Notes under the pieces: generated by a model
The model's input: the letters and a program-made list of their open reading frames with translations, nothing else
Database searches by the model: none
Told to the model about the DNA's origin: nothing
Shown: piece after piece, positions 12,536-29,189 of the stretch
Layout: each line of letters begins with the position of its first letter
How positions within the stretch are numbered: position 1 is the first letter of the stretch
NCBI GenBank assembly: GCA_035079385.1
Contig: JAVHKY010000046.1
Location: forward strand, 1,984,001-2,048,000
Origin: Aspidiotus rigidus
Lineage: Eukaryota; Arthropoda; Insecta; Hemiptera; Diaspididae
DNA length: 64,000 nt
Direction: 5' to 3'
Program-made: the position numbers and the translations under genes

Positions 12536-12728
12536 TTATTCTTTCTTCAAAATTCAAATATTTTATCAGTTTATTGGCGCTTAGAATCCAATCATTCTCA
12601 ACTTCTAAGGACAAGACAATATGACTAATTTTCGAACATTCACCATCTAGAAAGTAAGAATGGTTACCAAACTCTTCAATTGATACATACATATGTTGAC
12701 TGCCGACAAAGAAACGGTAACGTGGCAA
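12381..12728 (-). CDS. hypothetical ORF running out of the foldback arm
   Basis: A 115-codon minus-strand frame starting MPRYRFFVGSQHMYV. Its first half (12536-12728) lies outside the palindrome and its second half is the palindrome arm. The composition is protein-like (charged, few simple runs), but no family is recognised. It may be an exon relic captured next to the foldback, or chance. Confidence 0.2.
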   Translation of the reverse strand: MPRYRFFVGSQHMYVSIEEFGNHSYFLDGECSKISHIVLSLEVENDWILSANKLIKYLNFEERITLLNKEKKKYLYPEFHYIHLEYFSTLNTNLKFISQSELNLLWNDVKINSFI

Positions 12729-13333
12729 AAACTATTTAACCAACTTCAGTTCAAATAGAATATCAAAGCATCAAAAATCACAAAACCAATAAAGAGATTT
12801 AAATTCGTTTCAAGATTAGGCACTAAATTAAATGATTTTGAATCGACAATCTCTACTTACACATTATTAAACAAAACTGAAGAAAATGGAAGTAAATGAA
12901 ATCGAACTTGAAATCAAGATTGACGTCTCAAATTTTAATTTTGAGTTTTAATTTGTTTATTTTCCATTTTATCATTTTTGTTTACTGAGAGGTAAGCAAA
13001 GTCGATTTAAAATTATTAAATTTAATCATATGCAATAACATTCCCCTGTCTCCATAATTATACGATTTGAAAATAATTTCAAATCCCAGCGCAGTCAGCG
13101 CATGGTACACATTGTTGCAGTGACAAGACGTGTCGGTCGGGCGTCTTTACGTAAGTTACTCGCGCTTCACCGCGGTTCTCAATCTCATTTTCTCTCATTG
13201 AGAATGTACATGACAATTCACTTCTCTCACTTGAAAACCACGCGGCTAACCGTAAAATATGCAAGGAAATATTTTGTAGAATATAATAATCCACCAAGAA
13301 TAAAAAATTTCTCTATTCTCAATAAAAATAAAA

Positions 13334-13335
<2 letters not shown>
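12729..13335. other. no gene seen
   Basis: No recognised coding sequence. Short frames at 13079-13297 (minus) and 13102-13509 (plus) lack domains; the plus frame runs into the AT microsatellite. Confidence 0.5.

Positions 13336-13417
<82 letters not shown>
13336..13417. repeat. (AT)n microsatellite
   Basis: About 40 AT units, directly beside the 3' end of Helitron copy 1. Confidence 0.95.
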
Positions 13418-13419
<2 letters not shown>

Positions 13420-13420
<1 letters not shown>

Positions 13421-14382
13421 TAGCGGTTGGCGACGCGCCTCCGGCGCGCCTGACCGCTAGCTGTGTGTTGAGTAGATATCTGTGTTTTATAGGTATCTGT
13501 ATCTTGTAGGTATGTGTGTTTTGTAGGTATCTTGGAATTCAGATGAATTTTTAAAAAAGAAACAGTGGAAAGAGTTTTGCAAAATTCACAACTATTCAGT
13601 TCAAAAATAAGAAAATAGACACCAAAAACTGCGACTGTACTTATAAAAATATATCAAAGTTCCGAGTCGCACAAAAATAAAATCACCAAATTAAATTTTT
13701 TACACACTAATTCACTTGAGAGCTGACTTAACGCGTGAAGCCTGTATTCATCGCAGCAGAATACAGACAAATCCATTGACATTTTGCCAGTCCCTAAGAA
13801 AACACACGGACAACAGGTAAAAAAAAGGGTAATTTCCGCTAGCCCATACGCAGTGCGCACCGTGTCTAGACATACGTTCTTGTATGAGATACCGGATGTA
13901 AAATCCTTTATGTAGGTGTTTTTAAAACTGTGAATAAAATAACTTGCTTAGTATGGAAGTACAGCGAATACTGTAGTCACAAAATTTCCTCCTAAAAATC
14001 TGGAACCGGGCTCATTCGAAAGGAAATTACAGGGGCTACAATTTTTGTTCTCTTCAATTTTTCATAAAAATGAGTTATACTCGAGTTATCACAATAATTC
14101 AATTCTCGAAACTGCGCCACTCAACGCGCCTAGGTCTAACGTACATGGCAAGCTACACCACCACGTTTTTTTTATATTGAAAAAAGTCATTGTTTTCGCT
14201 CTTTTTTGAAATTACTCAGCACCTCCCCGTCAAATTTTTATTTTTATGAGTCTATGTGCTGCTCTGGGATGAGGACAATATATCCTGAAAGTTTGAAAGC
14301 GATCGGCCCAGTAGTTCTCGAGTTATAAACGGACAGGACGACAGACGGACAAACTTTCTGCTTTATATATTAGAAGAAGAGA
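13420..14382 (-). mobile_element. non-autonomous Helitron, copy 1
   Basis: On the minus strand the element begins TCTCTTCTTCTAATATATAA (14382 downwards) and ends in a GC-rich hairpin followed 12 bases later by CTAG (13420-13423). The flanks are A before TC and T after CTAG, the A/T insertion site of canonical Helitrons, with no target duplication. Copies 2 to 4 (46668, 53822, 55764) share the same ends and flanking bases. About 963 bp long, it has no Rep/helicase gene. Short frames conserved between copies, such as 13654-13860, are probably non-coding. The terminus rules (5'-TC, hairpin, CTRR-3') are established for Helitrons. Confidence 0.85.
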
Positions 14383-14572
14383 TAAATACACACATGGTGA
14401 TTTTGATATCAGGAAAAACTATAGGGGATTTTTTTTTCAACATTACAAGAATATTACACGAAATGTTCGGCATCAAACAGAATGAATGTAGAATATAGAA
14501 TAGGTGACTGAGCCGAAGCTTGTGCAGGCTGGAATAAAATATTTCAAAAATTTAGAAAAAAAATGGAAATTA

Positions 14573-20368
<5,796 letters not shown>

Positions 20369-22029
20369 TTCTAACACGTCAGGTGGAAAATAAAGTAATA
20401 AGGTGGCTTTAATAATTGAGTTCGAGAAATAATATAGCAAGTTTTACCAAATAGAAAATTAGATGTCAGAAATAATTAAGGGGACGGAATTGGATGAAAA
20501 AATTCATGGAACAAAAGTAGTAGGATCCAAATTAGTGTCCGTCCCGTTCGCTCTGAGAAACTTCATTTTGTTGACAGAATCTGAATTCACATGGGGGTAA
20601 CAGTAACGACAGTTGATACAACCGGAATGTTCATAATGTATGCTTGACCTTCAGCACTAAAGACTATCAAATATTTCATCACTCGGTATCTCAAATAATA
20701 CAAGTCGTGGTCCTTTTCTATTCGAGAATAATGACTAAAAATGCTCGAAATTCAGAGGATTTCAATGGAAATGAAAATAAAACCAATACTGCGGCATATT
20801 AGAGGTGATACGGGCCAATGACGATTCAGATAAAATTCCAAGCAATATTGCTAATGATTCCTAATAATTTTCACATCGCACCACAACCACGGTTAAGTGG
20901 AAATCCAATTTTTTTTACAAAACTACACAAAAATAATTTGCCGACTTACCGATACGAGGACCCAAAGAAAATTTTCAATAATATGTTAGGATAGTTAATA
21001 ACCCAAAATTCTGGAGGCCGATGTTTCTAACGCCGTTCAAACAAGCAGACTGAATGCGACTACAGGACTGACAATGACCACGATACGATTCAATAACTAG
21101 GTATAAATGAAGTCTGGCGGGCCGGCTTTGCACATTGTTACCCAAGAGGACGTCTAAAGGACAAAAATGTCAATTGAAGGACAAATCCGCTCATACTAAA
21201 AAAAGTATATTATTAATACGGATAGACCGCGCCACGGTACGACTGCGCTATAGTCTGTCCGCAACACGGTGTCCGCAAATAGAAAGGGTCACGTAAACAA
21301 ACCCGCGAACCGCTTCCTCGCATCCTAATCAATTTTTTATCCATGAAAGCGGGTCGCGGGTTTGCTTACGGGACCCTATAATAGATACCTATAAAAGAGG
21401 CAAGGTAGCTAACTCTCCATATTAAAGCATCTAGAACACCCGAGTATTGACATACGCCATTTTGACTCCTAGAAGGAACATAACCCCATTCGTGATTTTC
21501 AAGAAAAGATTGCTCGAGAACGGCTCGATAGATTTTCTTGAAATTGACGTCATTAGAAAGGAAATTTTGGGATGTTAACCCAAGTTGCGTAAGTTGGTAG
21601 CCGTGCTCGAACGTGTGGGGGATGATTTTAACGTACCATGCTTCATGATGGGGAATTTGCAATTTTCAAATACGATTTAAATTATTACAATTCGTAATAT
21701 CAAAAAATTATATCCTATAAATCGTTTAAACACTTCAAGAGAATCGATAACTGAAAGAAGTAATTCTAATAGTGAAGTATTGAGCTATCTACGACTAATT
21801 GAAAATCTCGTTTCTTATGGCCGAATACATTGAACGTAAAATCGTCACCCAGAAATTCAAGCGAGTGCGGCGAGAGAGGAAGGCGATTCTAGCGCTACCA
21901 AACATAGGTTAACATCCCAATGTAGAATACATCGTCTTCTCTTCTTTTTCACCCCCCCGAAGCTCATTTTCCGAGTTATTGATTGATAAATGGTACGAGG
22001 TTTTCCATGAAAAGGTTCTAGATTCAGGG
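20369..22029. other. upstream of GAPDH; no gene seen
   Basis: Expected to contain the GAPDH promoter and 5' UTR, but no TATA or initiator can be assigned with confidence. Positions 21286-21376 form a hairpin with AACAAACCCGCGAACC against GGTCGCGGGTTTGC arms. The minus-strand frame 21366-21662 has no recognised domain. Confidence 0.45.
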
Positions 22030-22225
22030 ATGGTTACATTCAACGTTCATGAACTTGAACTGAAGTTCACGTTCACGTTCATTCTGTTCCGTGAACGTCC
22101 AAAAATTTCACGTTCATTCTTTTCCGTGAACGTCCAAAAAAGTTCACGTTCATTTTTTTCCGTGAACGTGAACGTCTAAAAAATGCACGTTCTTTTTATG
22201 AACGTGTTTTTTCACGTTCATTTTC
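22030..22225. repeat. GTTCACGTTCA / GTGAACGT motif array
   Basis: About 190 bases made of the word ACGTTCA and its complement TGAACGT, with an irregular higher-order unit of about 33-38 bases (TTCCGTGAACGTCCAAAAA then CACGTTCATT). It lies directly before the first AGGGTCGGC hairpin (22241). The plus-strand frame 21979-22179 is a product of the repeat. Confidence 0.75.
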
Positions 22226-22240
22226 AAATTTCTACTTCTT

Positions 22241-22400
22241 AGGGTCGGCCCGTTGTATGAGGCCGACCCTATTGTAATCGTATTTTTTAGGGTCGGCTCG
22301 CGTCGCGGAAGCCGACCATATTGTAATCACTTTTTAGGGTCGGCTCGCGTCGCATATTAGGGTCGGCTCGCGTCGCGGAAGCCGACCATATTGTAATCAC
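22241..22400 (+). repeat. four tandem copies of the element 5' end
   Basis: AGGGTCGGC occurs at 22241, 22289, 22336 and 22359. Three of the four are followed by a stem-loop closing with GCCGACC and then ATTGTAATC. The layout looks like the same 5' terminus repeated head to tail before the interior of unit 1. Confidence 0.75.
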
Positions 22401-23251
22401 TTTTTTCTTCGGCTGAGTTAAGACGCTGACGTCATGGTCGAGTGAGCCGTATGCTGTGTAGTTTCGTGTCTTTAGTTCTTCGTGTGAATTACTTATCATT
22501 GCATCATTGCGTTTTGCCTTTCAATTGTGTTTGATGGTTTGTTGTCATAAGTGGTATTTTTTTCATATTATTATTATTAATAAGTAATATAATTATTATT
22601 AAGATTCCGTTGTAGCTTAATTAGGATTTCTCGTCCTATTTCTTCCCTGAAGAGAATAACCGTTCTCCATTATCGAAGACAATAAGTGAGTGTATAAGAA
22701 TTAATATTTTTCTAGTAGTACCATCAAATTTGAATGATCGAGTATTCGTTTTGTTTATGATTATATTGGCAAAGAAGAGAATAGGAATTTGTTTAGTCGT
22801 ATCGACTCGTCTCTACAATGTCAAAGTTGTTATAAAATGTTATGTGTCTACTTAATCCATTAGATCGTGGAGAATTTTGTAACGGGAATTTTCGTTAGAC
22901 AAAACCGAAAGTAACATCGGGTTACTCCTATCATCTTTGAAGAGAATAGCTGGCCTCCATTATTGAAGACGATAAGTAAGTATGTAAGAATATTTTCCTA
23001 TTAGTATTAAATTCGAATGATCAAGTATTTGTTTCTTTTGTGATTATATCGGCAAAGAAGAGAATAGGAATTTGTTTAGTCGTTTCGACTCGTATCTTGA
23101 TTGTAATGATAGCATCATACAATGTCAATGTTTTTTTAGAACGTTATGTAGGCCTACGTACTTGGTCCTTGGTCGAGTAGGTCGTGAAGAATTTACGGGA
23201 TCTCATGAATGATTAAAACAAGTAATATCATTCCTAAAAAAGAAAAATATA

Positions 23252-23452
23252 TTGAAGAGTGTACTTATTGAAGCAGTAAAATCTCACTGTTCAACTTCGG
23301 AGGAATTATTTTTTGAAGTTCTGAGATGTGCCATTCAGAAATTTGAATCTGTCAAACAACAACACCTATTGCTGTTGTTTATAGAAAAGACCAAACCTAA
23401 AATAGACATCAAAGACTTGGATGCCATTTTAAAAGGATATAAACGCGACTAA
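23252..23452 (+). CDS. hypothetical ORF in unit 1
   Basis: The open frame starts at a TTG; no in-frame ATG was assigned. It ends KPKIDIKDLDAILKGYKRD and includes AIQKFESVKQQHLLLLFIEK. Its 3' end is repeated in degenerate form at 23657-23700 as part of a tandem duplication. It is not recognised, and it may be the C-terminal remnant of a gene carried by the element. Confidence 0.2.
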   Translation: MKSVLIEAVKSHCSTSEELFFEVLRCAIQKFESVKQQHLLLLFIEKTKPKIDIKDLDAILKGYKRD

Positions 23453-23910
23453 AGTACATACTGTTACCTTTCTTACAAGAAGATCTCTAATTTTCTTTTT
23501 CACTGTTTTGTATTGTTTCTACTTTGATATTGAAATGTGATTTTTATTTTATTTCTTGGTCTTTGTTCCAATTTTTTATTTTTTCAATTATATGTAAGAA
23601 ATTTCAATTCCTTGGTTTTTATTTCAATTGTTTATGTTCTCATTTATATTATTGTAGACATCAAAAACTGAGACGTCATTTTAAAAAGATATAAACACGC
23701 TAAAGTACTTATTGTTACCTTTTTTACAAGCAGTTTATTTTGTTAGGGCTATATTTTCATATAATAAGTAATTTTGATTTTGTTTCATAGATCTCTAAGT
23801 TTATATTTTTACTGTTTTGAATTGCTTCTACTTTGATATTGAAACGCGATTTTTGTTTTATTTCTTGGTTTTTGTTCCAATTTTTCATCTTTTCATTTAG
23901 GTATATTATT
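23400..23910 (+). repeat. about 255-bp tandem duplication
   Basis: The block 23400-23650 (ATAGACATCAAAGACTTGGA through TTTGTTCCAATTTTTTATTT) is repeated with divergence at 23657-23910. Confidence 0.65.
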
Positions 23911-24976
23911 TTTTATTAATTTCTTTATTTATGAGTGTTTGTGATACATTTTCTTTACTTCAATGCTTCAGCGATCAATCGGTTGAGTACTATTAGTTAA
24001 AAGAGATTTTAGTTGACGAACAAGAGTTAATGTTTGATGATTGTAGGAGTAGATAGATAGTCTCCTTCGATGATAGAACACATTATATTGAACTGCAGGT
24101 GATCAAAAATGTTCAACAATTCGTTACCAAATTTCACATCGTATCTATATCTCATGATGAGGAAGACCAATGTGGGAAGTTAGTCACATGCCTTGTGTTG
24201 AGAGTTTTTGTCTAAATAAGTGAATCATGGCTCGTTCCTTTGATGAAATGTTAAAGTATAGATGTTGGAAGGAAATAATAATATTAGCGTCGAGAGAATG
24301 TTATTATTCCTTCCTTACTTGAGGTTATTCCAAATCAATAAAATTATAAATTGTTGTTTTTTTTTTTTTTTATCAAATAGAACAAAAGTGATAAGAGGAA
24401 TTCTTGGTCAATTGGTGCCCTTGCGATTGGTGGGAGCTATAATGAATTAAATTATTAGAATATTGAAGCGATAAAATATAATCAATGAATAATTGTTGAG
24501 CAGGTATTCTGATTGAAACTTGAAGTTGATACTGAGCTTTCTCATATTCCGCGGAAGGAGAATAAGAGTAGATGGAATATATTTAGGCAAAATAGATTCA
24601 AGCCGACCCTGCTACTATGTCGCTTGCGACATAGCTTGTTTCTTCTTTGTCTTGGGCTCAGTTAAGACGCTGACGTCATGGTCGAGTGAGCCGTATGCTG
24701 TACAGTCTCGAGTCTTTGGCTCTTGGCGTGTTATCATTGCATTTTGCGTTTTGATTGTATTCAACTGTTGTAATGGGTCGTAGGAATCACATAGGAACGG
24801 AACAATAAAAATAGTAGCCTCTTTATTATCGAACATTCGAACGTTCGCAATAATAAATTTGATACCTATGTTCAAATTGCACGTTTATTTCATTTTAATG
24901 ATTAGGTTCAGATGACTAGGAATGGAACCAAACGTCTTAATTGCGATGGAAAAGAATGAGAGTGATGAAATATGAA

Positions 24977-25183
24977 TTCTTGAAATTGGTCTAAATAATG
25001 TGAATGGTGAAGCGGTAGGTAGAGCAAAATATGAAATGAATGATCGTTGGTCGGTATCTAATTACAATGATTCTATAGTCTCCAATCTGAGTTTGTAGTT
25101 TTATTCGATAGAACGTGAAAAGCTAAGTGGAAAGTATGAGGTATGAACAGTTTGAATGAATAATTATCGAAATTTTACTATTT
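24977..25183 (+). repeat. duplicated block, copy A
   Basis: Nearly identical to 26149-26343 (landmark GGTGAAGCGGTAGGTAGAGC). It sits within unit 2, while the partner sits within unit 3. Confidence 0.85.
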
Positions 25184-25196
25184 CCCCCCCTTACCT

Positions 25197-25499
25197 ATGG
25201 GCAAGCTACTCTTCCAGCATAGCACTAACGCGTGCGAGTCGTTCAACACTAAACTGAATGGACAGTTCTATCACGCTCATCCCAATATTTATTTATTCAT
25301 CGACGCCCTATTGGAGATTCAAGAGAGAACGTATTCAAAAATGTTGTCTGTCCACATCAAGAAAATGTCTAAGAAGAGCGCGCTGAAGCAACAATATATT
25401 CGCGAGGCAATGGACACATTTGAAGAGGGACGTATTGATAGATATGAATTTGTTAAGAAGGTGTCACGCAAGTTTTTAGTTAAGAAAATATGTTCATGA
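25197..25499 (+). pseudogene. MULE-type transposase fragment
   Basis: Encodes HSTNACESFNTKLNGQFYHA, then HPNIYLFIDALLEIQERTYS and a basic tail. The pattern TNAxExFHxKLNxxFYxxHPNIxxF is typical of the C-terminal part of MULE-like transposases common in arthropod genomes. The DDE core is absent, so this is a fragment of about 100 codons. It lies inside unit 2 of the rolling-circle-like run and may be captured or nested. Confidence 0.6.
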
Positions 25500-25516
25500 A
25501 CTACCTGTTTTGATTT

Positions 25517-25660
25517 GTGGCCGCAATGTGGTTCCTTTTGTTTTTTCAGTTGGCCGCAATCTGGTCGTGTTTCGTTTCTCAGTTGGCCGCAATATGGTCA
25601 TCTTCGGGCCGCAAAGTGGACGTTTTTTGCACTTTGGGCCGCAATCTGGATTCAGCCAAA
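25517..25660 (+). repeat. GGCCGCAAT array, five copies
   Basis: The motif GGCCGCAAT-N-TGG (one copy with AAAG) appears at about 25520, 25553, 25585, 25610 and 25645, spaced 25-36 bases with T-rich spacers. It directly follows the MULE fragment's stop codon. Confidence 0.75.
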
Positions 25661-26148
25661 GCGGTGACATTTTTTGGAAGTGAAAAGCAAAGCAAATGTT
25701 GGAAAAGCAAAAAGTATAAACTATATAGCAGTAGTATTTCAATTTTGCGCTTTTTAGTGAAACAAACGACGATCAGAAAAATTTATTGGATTTTTGACGA
25801 GTCTCTCTTGACTGAAATAAAGAAAAATTAATATTATAATCCGATTCAGGCCGACCCTGATACTATGTCGCCCGCGACATAGCTTGTTTTCTTCTTCTGA
25901 ATTTCTTCGTCGTCTCAGTTCAGTCGCGCACGTCACATCACGGATGTCACCGTCGTCACGTTCAGTAGGCCACACCGCAGTATAAACTGCGGGTAAGGTT
26001 TGTTATCAATTATCATTATTGCGTTTTGCGTTCTTTCAATTGAGTCAAAAATTACCTACCGTGTGGGGTATTTTGTCCTAGTTTTTTTTTCTCCTTTCTA
26101 AATTAATGAGCCTTACAACACTTGAGCTCATGAACCTGAAGTGGGCTG

Positions 26149-26343
26149 AAATTGGTCTAAATAATGTGAATGGTGAAGCGGTAGGTAGAGCAAAATATGA
26201 AATGAATGATCGTTGGTCGGTATCTAATTACAATGATTCTATAGTCTCCAATCTGAGTTTGTAGTTTTATTTGATAGAACGTGAAAAGCTAAGTGGAAAG
26301 TATGAGGTATGAACAGTTTGAATGAATAATTATCCAAATTTTA
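26149..26343 (+). repeat. duplicated block, copy B
   Basis: Near-identical partner of 24977-25183, inside unit 3. Confidence 0.85.
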
Positions 26344-26874
26344 CTGTTTCAACTTGCAGTCTGTGTAAGGTACGTGTATTTAGTTTCTAGTACCGGTTAT
26401 CTTATGCCTGAGTTAGAAGCCAAATATCATCGAAATCAATATTATTTCGCAATGCAATGTTTACAAAGATGTATTGGAAACAAATTTTTTGGTTTTGACG
26501 GAATGTGAATATCGTTATAAGGAGGAGCTTGCTGGAAATACTTCTATAACTTGGTTTGATACACTGTACCTATACGCTAATATGACAGGTATACAGATAG
26601 ATAGACAAAAGCTGAACATAATTCACAAAGCTTCTTCTATCAATTAATTGTTGGGCGTTTGTTTCTTTTACTATTTTTATGAAATGAGATTGTACTCAAG
26701 TGGAGGTTAGGTTAGTCTATTCAATAAAATGTGATTACGAGAGTATTGATGAATAGATTATATATATATATATTTCATCAGAGATTGCTCAGCTCCCAAC
26801 AAATTGGACGCAAGAGAGACTATTTCTAAGAACAATTCTACTATCTGCAAGTTATGAAATACAAATGAAACGAG

Positions 26875-27533
26875 ATTTTTTACAATGCGATGGGAAACTG
26901 AAATGAATAATTGCGAATAAAAACGTAGGGAACAGAATGATTTGAAAGTCGATCATGGATCGCAAATGCGGTAAGTATCCCGGCTTTGTGGTCCACGATT
27001 CAATTTTGAATTTTAATTTACCTATACTTAGATCTAAGTACTTTGAAGTTGACTACAAAGGTAGTATAATAATTACATTGTTGTGTTTTGAGCAGACAAA
27101 TGAAGTTTGTGGTAGTATTAATTAATCAAGGATTTCAATTCTATATATGTAATGTTAGGCCTACGATTTGTGTTTCTTATTATTCTTATCTCATGACAAA
27201 AATGACAATTGTTGGAAGGGTGTAATATCAACGTTGTTTGTACTCAACAGTGGTTACTTCAGGTTATTGCTTATTAATTGTTCAGTGTTAGCTTTTACAA
27301 ATAGAATCAAAAAGATGTGATGGGAATTCTTAAAAAGGCGGTTCACACAATATGAATGAAATTGAATACAAATGAAAGGGAATGTCTTACAAGCAATGGG
27401 AATATGAAATGAATAATTACAAATAAAAAAGTAGGAAATAGGATAATCAAAAATTGATTGTGAATGTGATATCCTAGCTTTGTAATATCAGTCATTCACC
27501 GACCCTCGTAACAGCCCGCCTGCGGGCTGCTTG
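26875..27533 (+). repeat. dispersed repeat, plus-strand homologue of 4435-5245
   Basis: Aligns inverted with 4435-5245, including the 3' hairpin end. It shows that unit 3's end family also exists as an isolated copy elsewhere in the window. Confidence 0.65.
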
Positions 27534-27945
27534 TTTAGGTTCATGCTCGTTCTACGAGGCATGAACCACTTGCAATCACTTTGTTTTTTTTTTTTTTTTT
27601 TTTTTTTTTTTCAGTCTCACGATGTTCTTTGCCGACCTTTCGATTTCGATGTCCGATGTACAATGTACTCACGATATACACTCGATTGTTTTACCCCAAC
27701 GAGAAAACGAGAAAAGTTGTTTTCGCGTTGGAATGTGAACGAGGTTGGTGGCCGTTTTTTCTTTCGCTTTCAAGTTTTGTGATTATTATTCTCGTGAAGT
27801 GCGTATTTCTGCACACGTATGTTCGCGTGTTCGTCATCTCATCTCACATTGTTCTTCCGTGATCGAGTAGCTGCAGTCTGCTGACGTCGTCTTATTAGGA
27901 ATAAACGATAAACGAGTTAATGATAAACGAGATGAAAATAGAAAT

Positions 27946-28149
27946 GTGAATCCAGTAAATAAGAATAAGAATGTTAATAAAGGTGTATACGAAAATACGA
28001 TTGAACAGATGAATTGTGAACCTGATATTTGTGATAATATTGTGTCTAATTGTAGTAAAGCTAATAAAACTAGTGAACGAAAACGGCGTAATTATTCGAA
28101 GAACAGAGAGGAATTATGTTTAAAACGGCGTATAGTGAATACGTTATGA
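27946..28149 (+). CDS. hypothetical ORF in unit 4
   Basis: A frame rich in Asn, Lys and Cys, ending RKRRNYSKNREELCLKRRI. Related sequence occurs in unit 5 near 29985-30178, so the stretch is conserved between units. It may encode the basic N-terminal part of an element protein, but it is short and followed by a stop. Confidence 0.25.
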   Translation: MNPVNKNKNVNKGVYENTIEQMNCEPDICDNIVSNCSKANKTSERKRRNYSKNREELCLKRRIVNTL

Positions 28150-28208
28150 GATGAACCGTGAAACCATTCGCCCGAAAAAACGTAAATTATACCATACAAT
28201 ATGCGAGG

Positions 28209-28670
28209 CACGGTATAAGATGAAGAGGTAGTGACACGAACGTATTCTGACTGTGGTAAACGCTGTCCGTGATTTTGAAGTAGTTCTGAACATCCCGAGC
28301 GCAGCGCTCGTGATGAAAGTGATGGGTAATGTACAGAGTCTTATGGGAACGCCACTACTTTCAAAAATTTATTGCAGGATCAGGAATCAGCCGATGCATT
28401 TCATATTTGGCATAAAAATACCATTTAATCTACTCTATAAAATTTTGAAAGAATCACCCTTCTAAGTAAATTCTTGGATTTTTTATAATCCTTGGAAATT
28501 TCATCAATACTAGGGTACCAACGGTAACGTCTCGGCGCAGGTGGGGTGTAGAAGGAACAGGGAAACAGCCCGAGTGTTCGCTGCAAACCTAGCGGAAGTT
28601 TGTACGTACAACTTCAAAACTGCGGACACGATTTTAGCGTTGTGTCATTACCTCTTCATCTTATACCGTG
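28209..28670. mobile_element. 462-bp TIR element with 8-bp target duplication
   Basis: The ends CACGGTATAAGATGAAGAGG and its inverse CCTCTTCATCTTATACCGTG bound the element, with TIRs of about 27 bp. ATGCGAGG directly flanks both ends (28201-28208 and 28671-28678). The related region of unit 5 (about 30228) lacks the element. An 8-bp duplication suits hAT or P superfamilies; the TIR does not decide between them. There is no transposase, and the short frame 28253-28465 is not recognised. Confidence 0.85.
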
Positions 28671-28795
28671 ATGCGAGGTGAGTATGATGAAATGATTCAT
28701 CGGAAAGAAGTAGAGTTGATCGTGAGTCGTGACTGTATTTCTATCGAAAATGCGGAATATTATAGGTAGTGAGAATGTGGTACGTTGTAACATCA

Positions 28796-29160
28796 CTGTT
28801 TGAGCGAATGTAAGTTGTGTTTTACGTTGCACGCGAGTAAACAGTGGTGCGGCGCTGTAACGTCGCTATGATTGGCTAATGTGGGTGTCTTGATTTGTCT
28901 AGAAAAATAAAGCACTTTACACGAGGTGCAGTACGCTGCAGTGTGGCCATGCTCCAACTGACGAAATTACCGAACCACTATACAATAAAATAGGGTACTG
29001 TACAGTAATCTACTATTGTCATTATAGATTTTTTGATAAAATGAATGTGGAATGAGCAATCTGAACATGAGACTCCAAAGACATATTTTGAAAATCAACT
29101 AGGCCTATTGCTCATGGGTGCCCTTTTGACAAATAACTCCTCATATAGTACTATCATTGT
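28796..29160. other. no gene seen
   Basis: Between the homologous part of unit 4 and the next motif array. A short frame (29045-29248) has no recognised domain. Confidence 0.45.
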
Positions 29161-29189
29161 AGTCAAAGCCTATAGGCCGGTCAAAACCA

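Larger units (their letters stand above)
22241..24638 (+). mobile_element. rolling-circle-like unit 1 (Helentron-type)
   Basis: The 5' end AGGGTCGGC with a stem-loop is matched by GCCGACCCT at 24602-24610 near the 3' end, followed by the hairpin CTATGTCGCTTGCGACATAG (24615-24634), CTTG and a T-run. Short inverted repeats placed asymmetrically (5' terminal, 3' internal to a terminal hairpin) with insertion between T residues are the published signature of Helentrons/Helitron2. The interior shares GTTAAGACGCTGACGTCATG with unit 2. It contains a 250-bp tandem duplication and a hypothetical frame (23252-23452). No Rep/helicase was recognised in it. Confidence 0.6.
24639..25886 (+). mobile_element. 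rolling-circle-like unit 2
   Basis: Starts immediately after the 3' CTTG of unit 1, sharing the interior landmark GTTAAGACGCTGACGTCATG (24663-24682) and TATCATTGCA. It ends with GCCGACCCT (25850-25858), the hairpin CTATGTCGCCCGCGACATAG (25863-25882) and CTTG (25883-25886). It carries a MULE transposase fragment and a GGCCGCAAT motif array. There is no separate 5' hairpin: unit 1's 3' hairpin takes its place. Confidence 0.55.
25887..27533 (+). mobile_element. rolling-circle-like unit 3
   Basis: Follows unit 2 without a gap. It shares TTCTTC and TATCATTATTGCGTTTTGCG with the starts of units 1 and 2. It ends with ACCGACCCTCGTAA, the hairpin CAGCCCGCCTGCGGGCTG (27512-27529) and CTTG at 27530-27533. 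Its last 660 bases are the plus-strand homologue of the 4435-5245 repeat. No ORF is recognised. Confidence 0.55.
27537..28795 (+). mobile_element. rolling-circle-like unit 4
   Basis: Begins three T residues after unit 3's CTTG with the stem-loop AGGTTCATGCTCGTTCTACG (27537 on, closing GCATGAACC), identical in sequence to the start of unit 5 at 29355. Homology to unit 5 continues (CATTCGCCCGAAAAAACG, GTGAACCTGATATTTGTG region) to about 28795. A 462-bp TIR element (28209-28670) interrupts it. No 3' hairpin end was found before 29355, so it is probably truncated. Confidence 0.55.

Noticed and set aside
13654..13860. Conserved 68-codon ORF repeated at 46902-47108 and 54056-54262 as a real gene
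   Set aside because: It is identical because the Helitron copies are nearly identical; copy 4 lacks it and there is no domain or coding signature.
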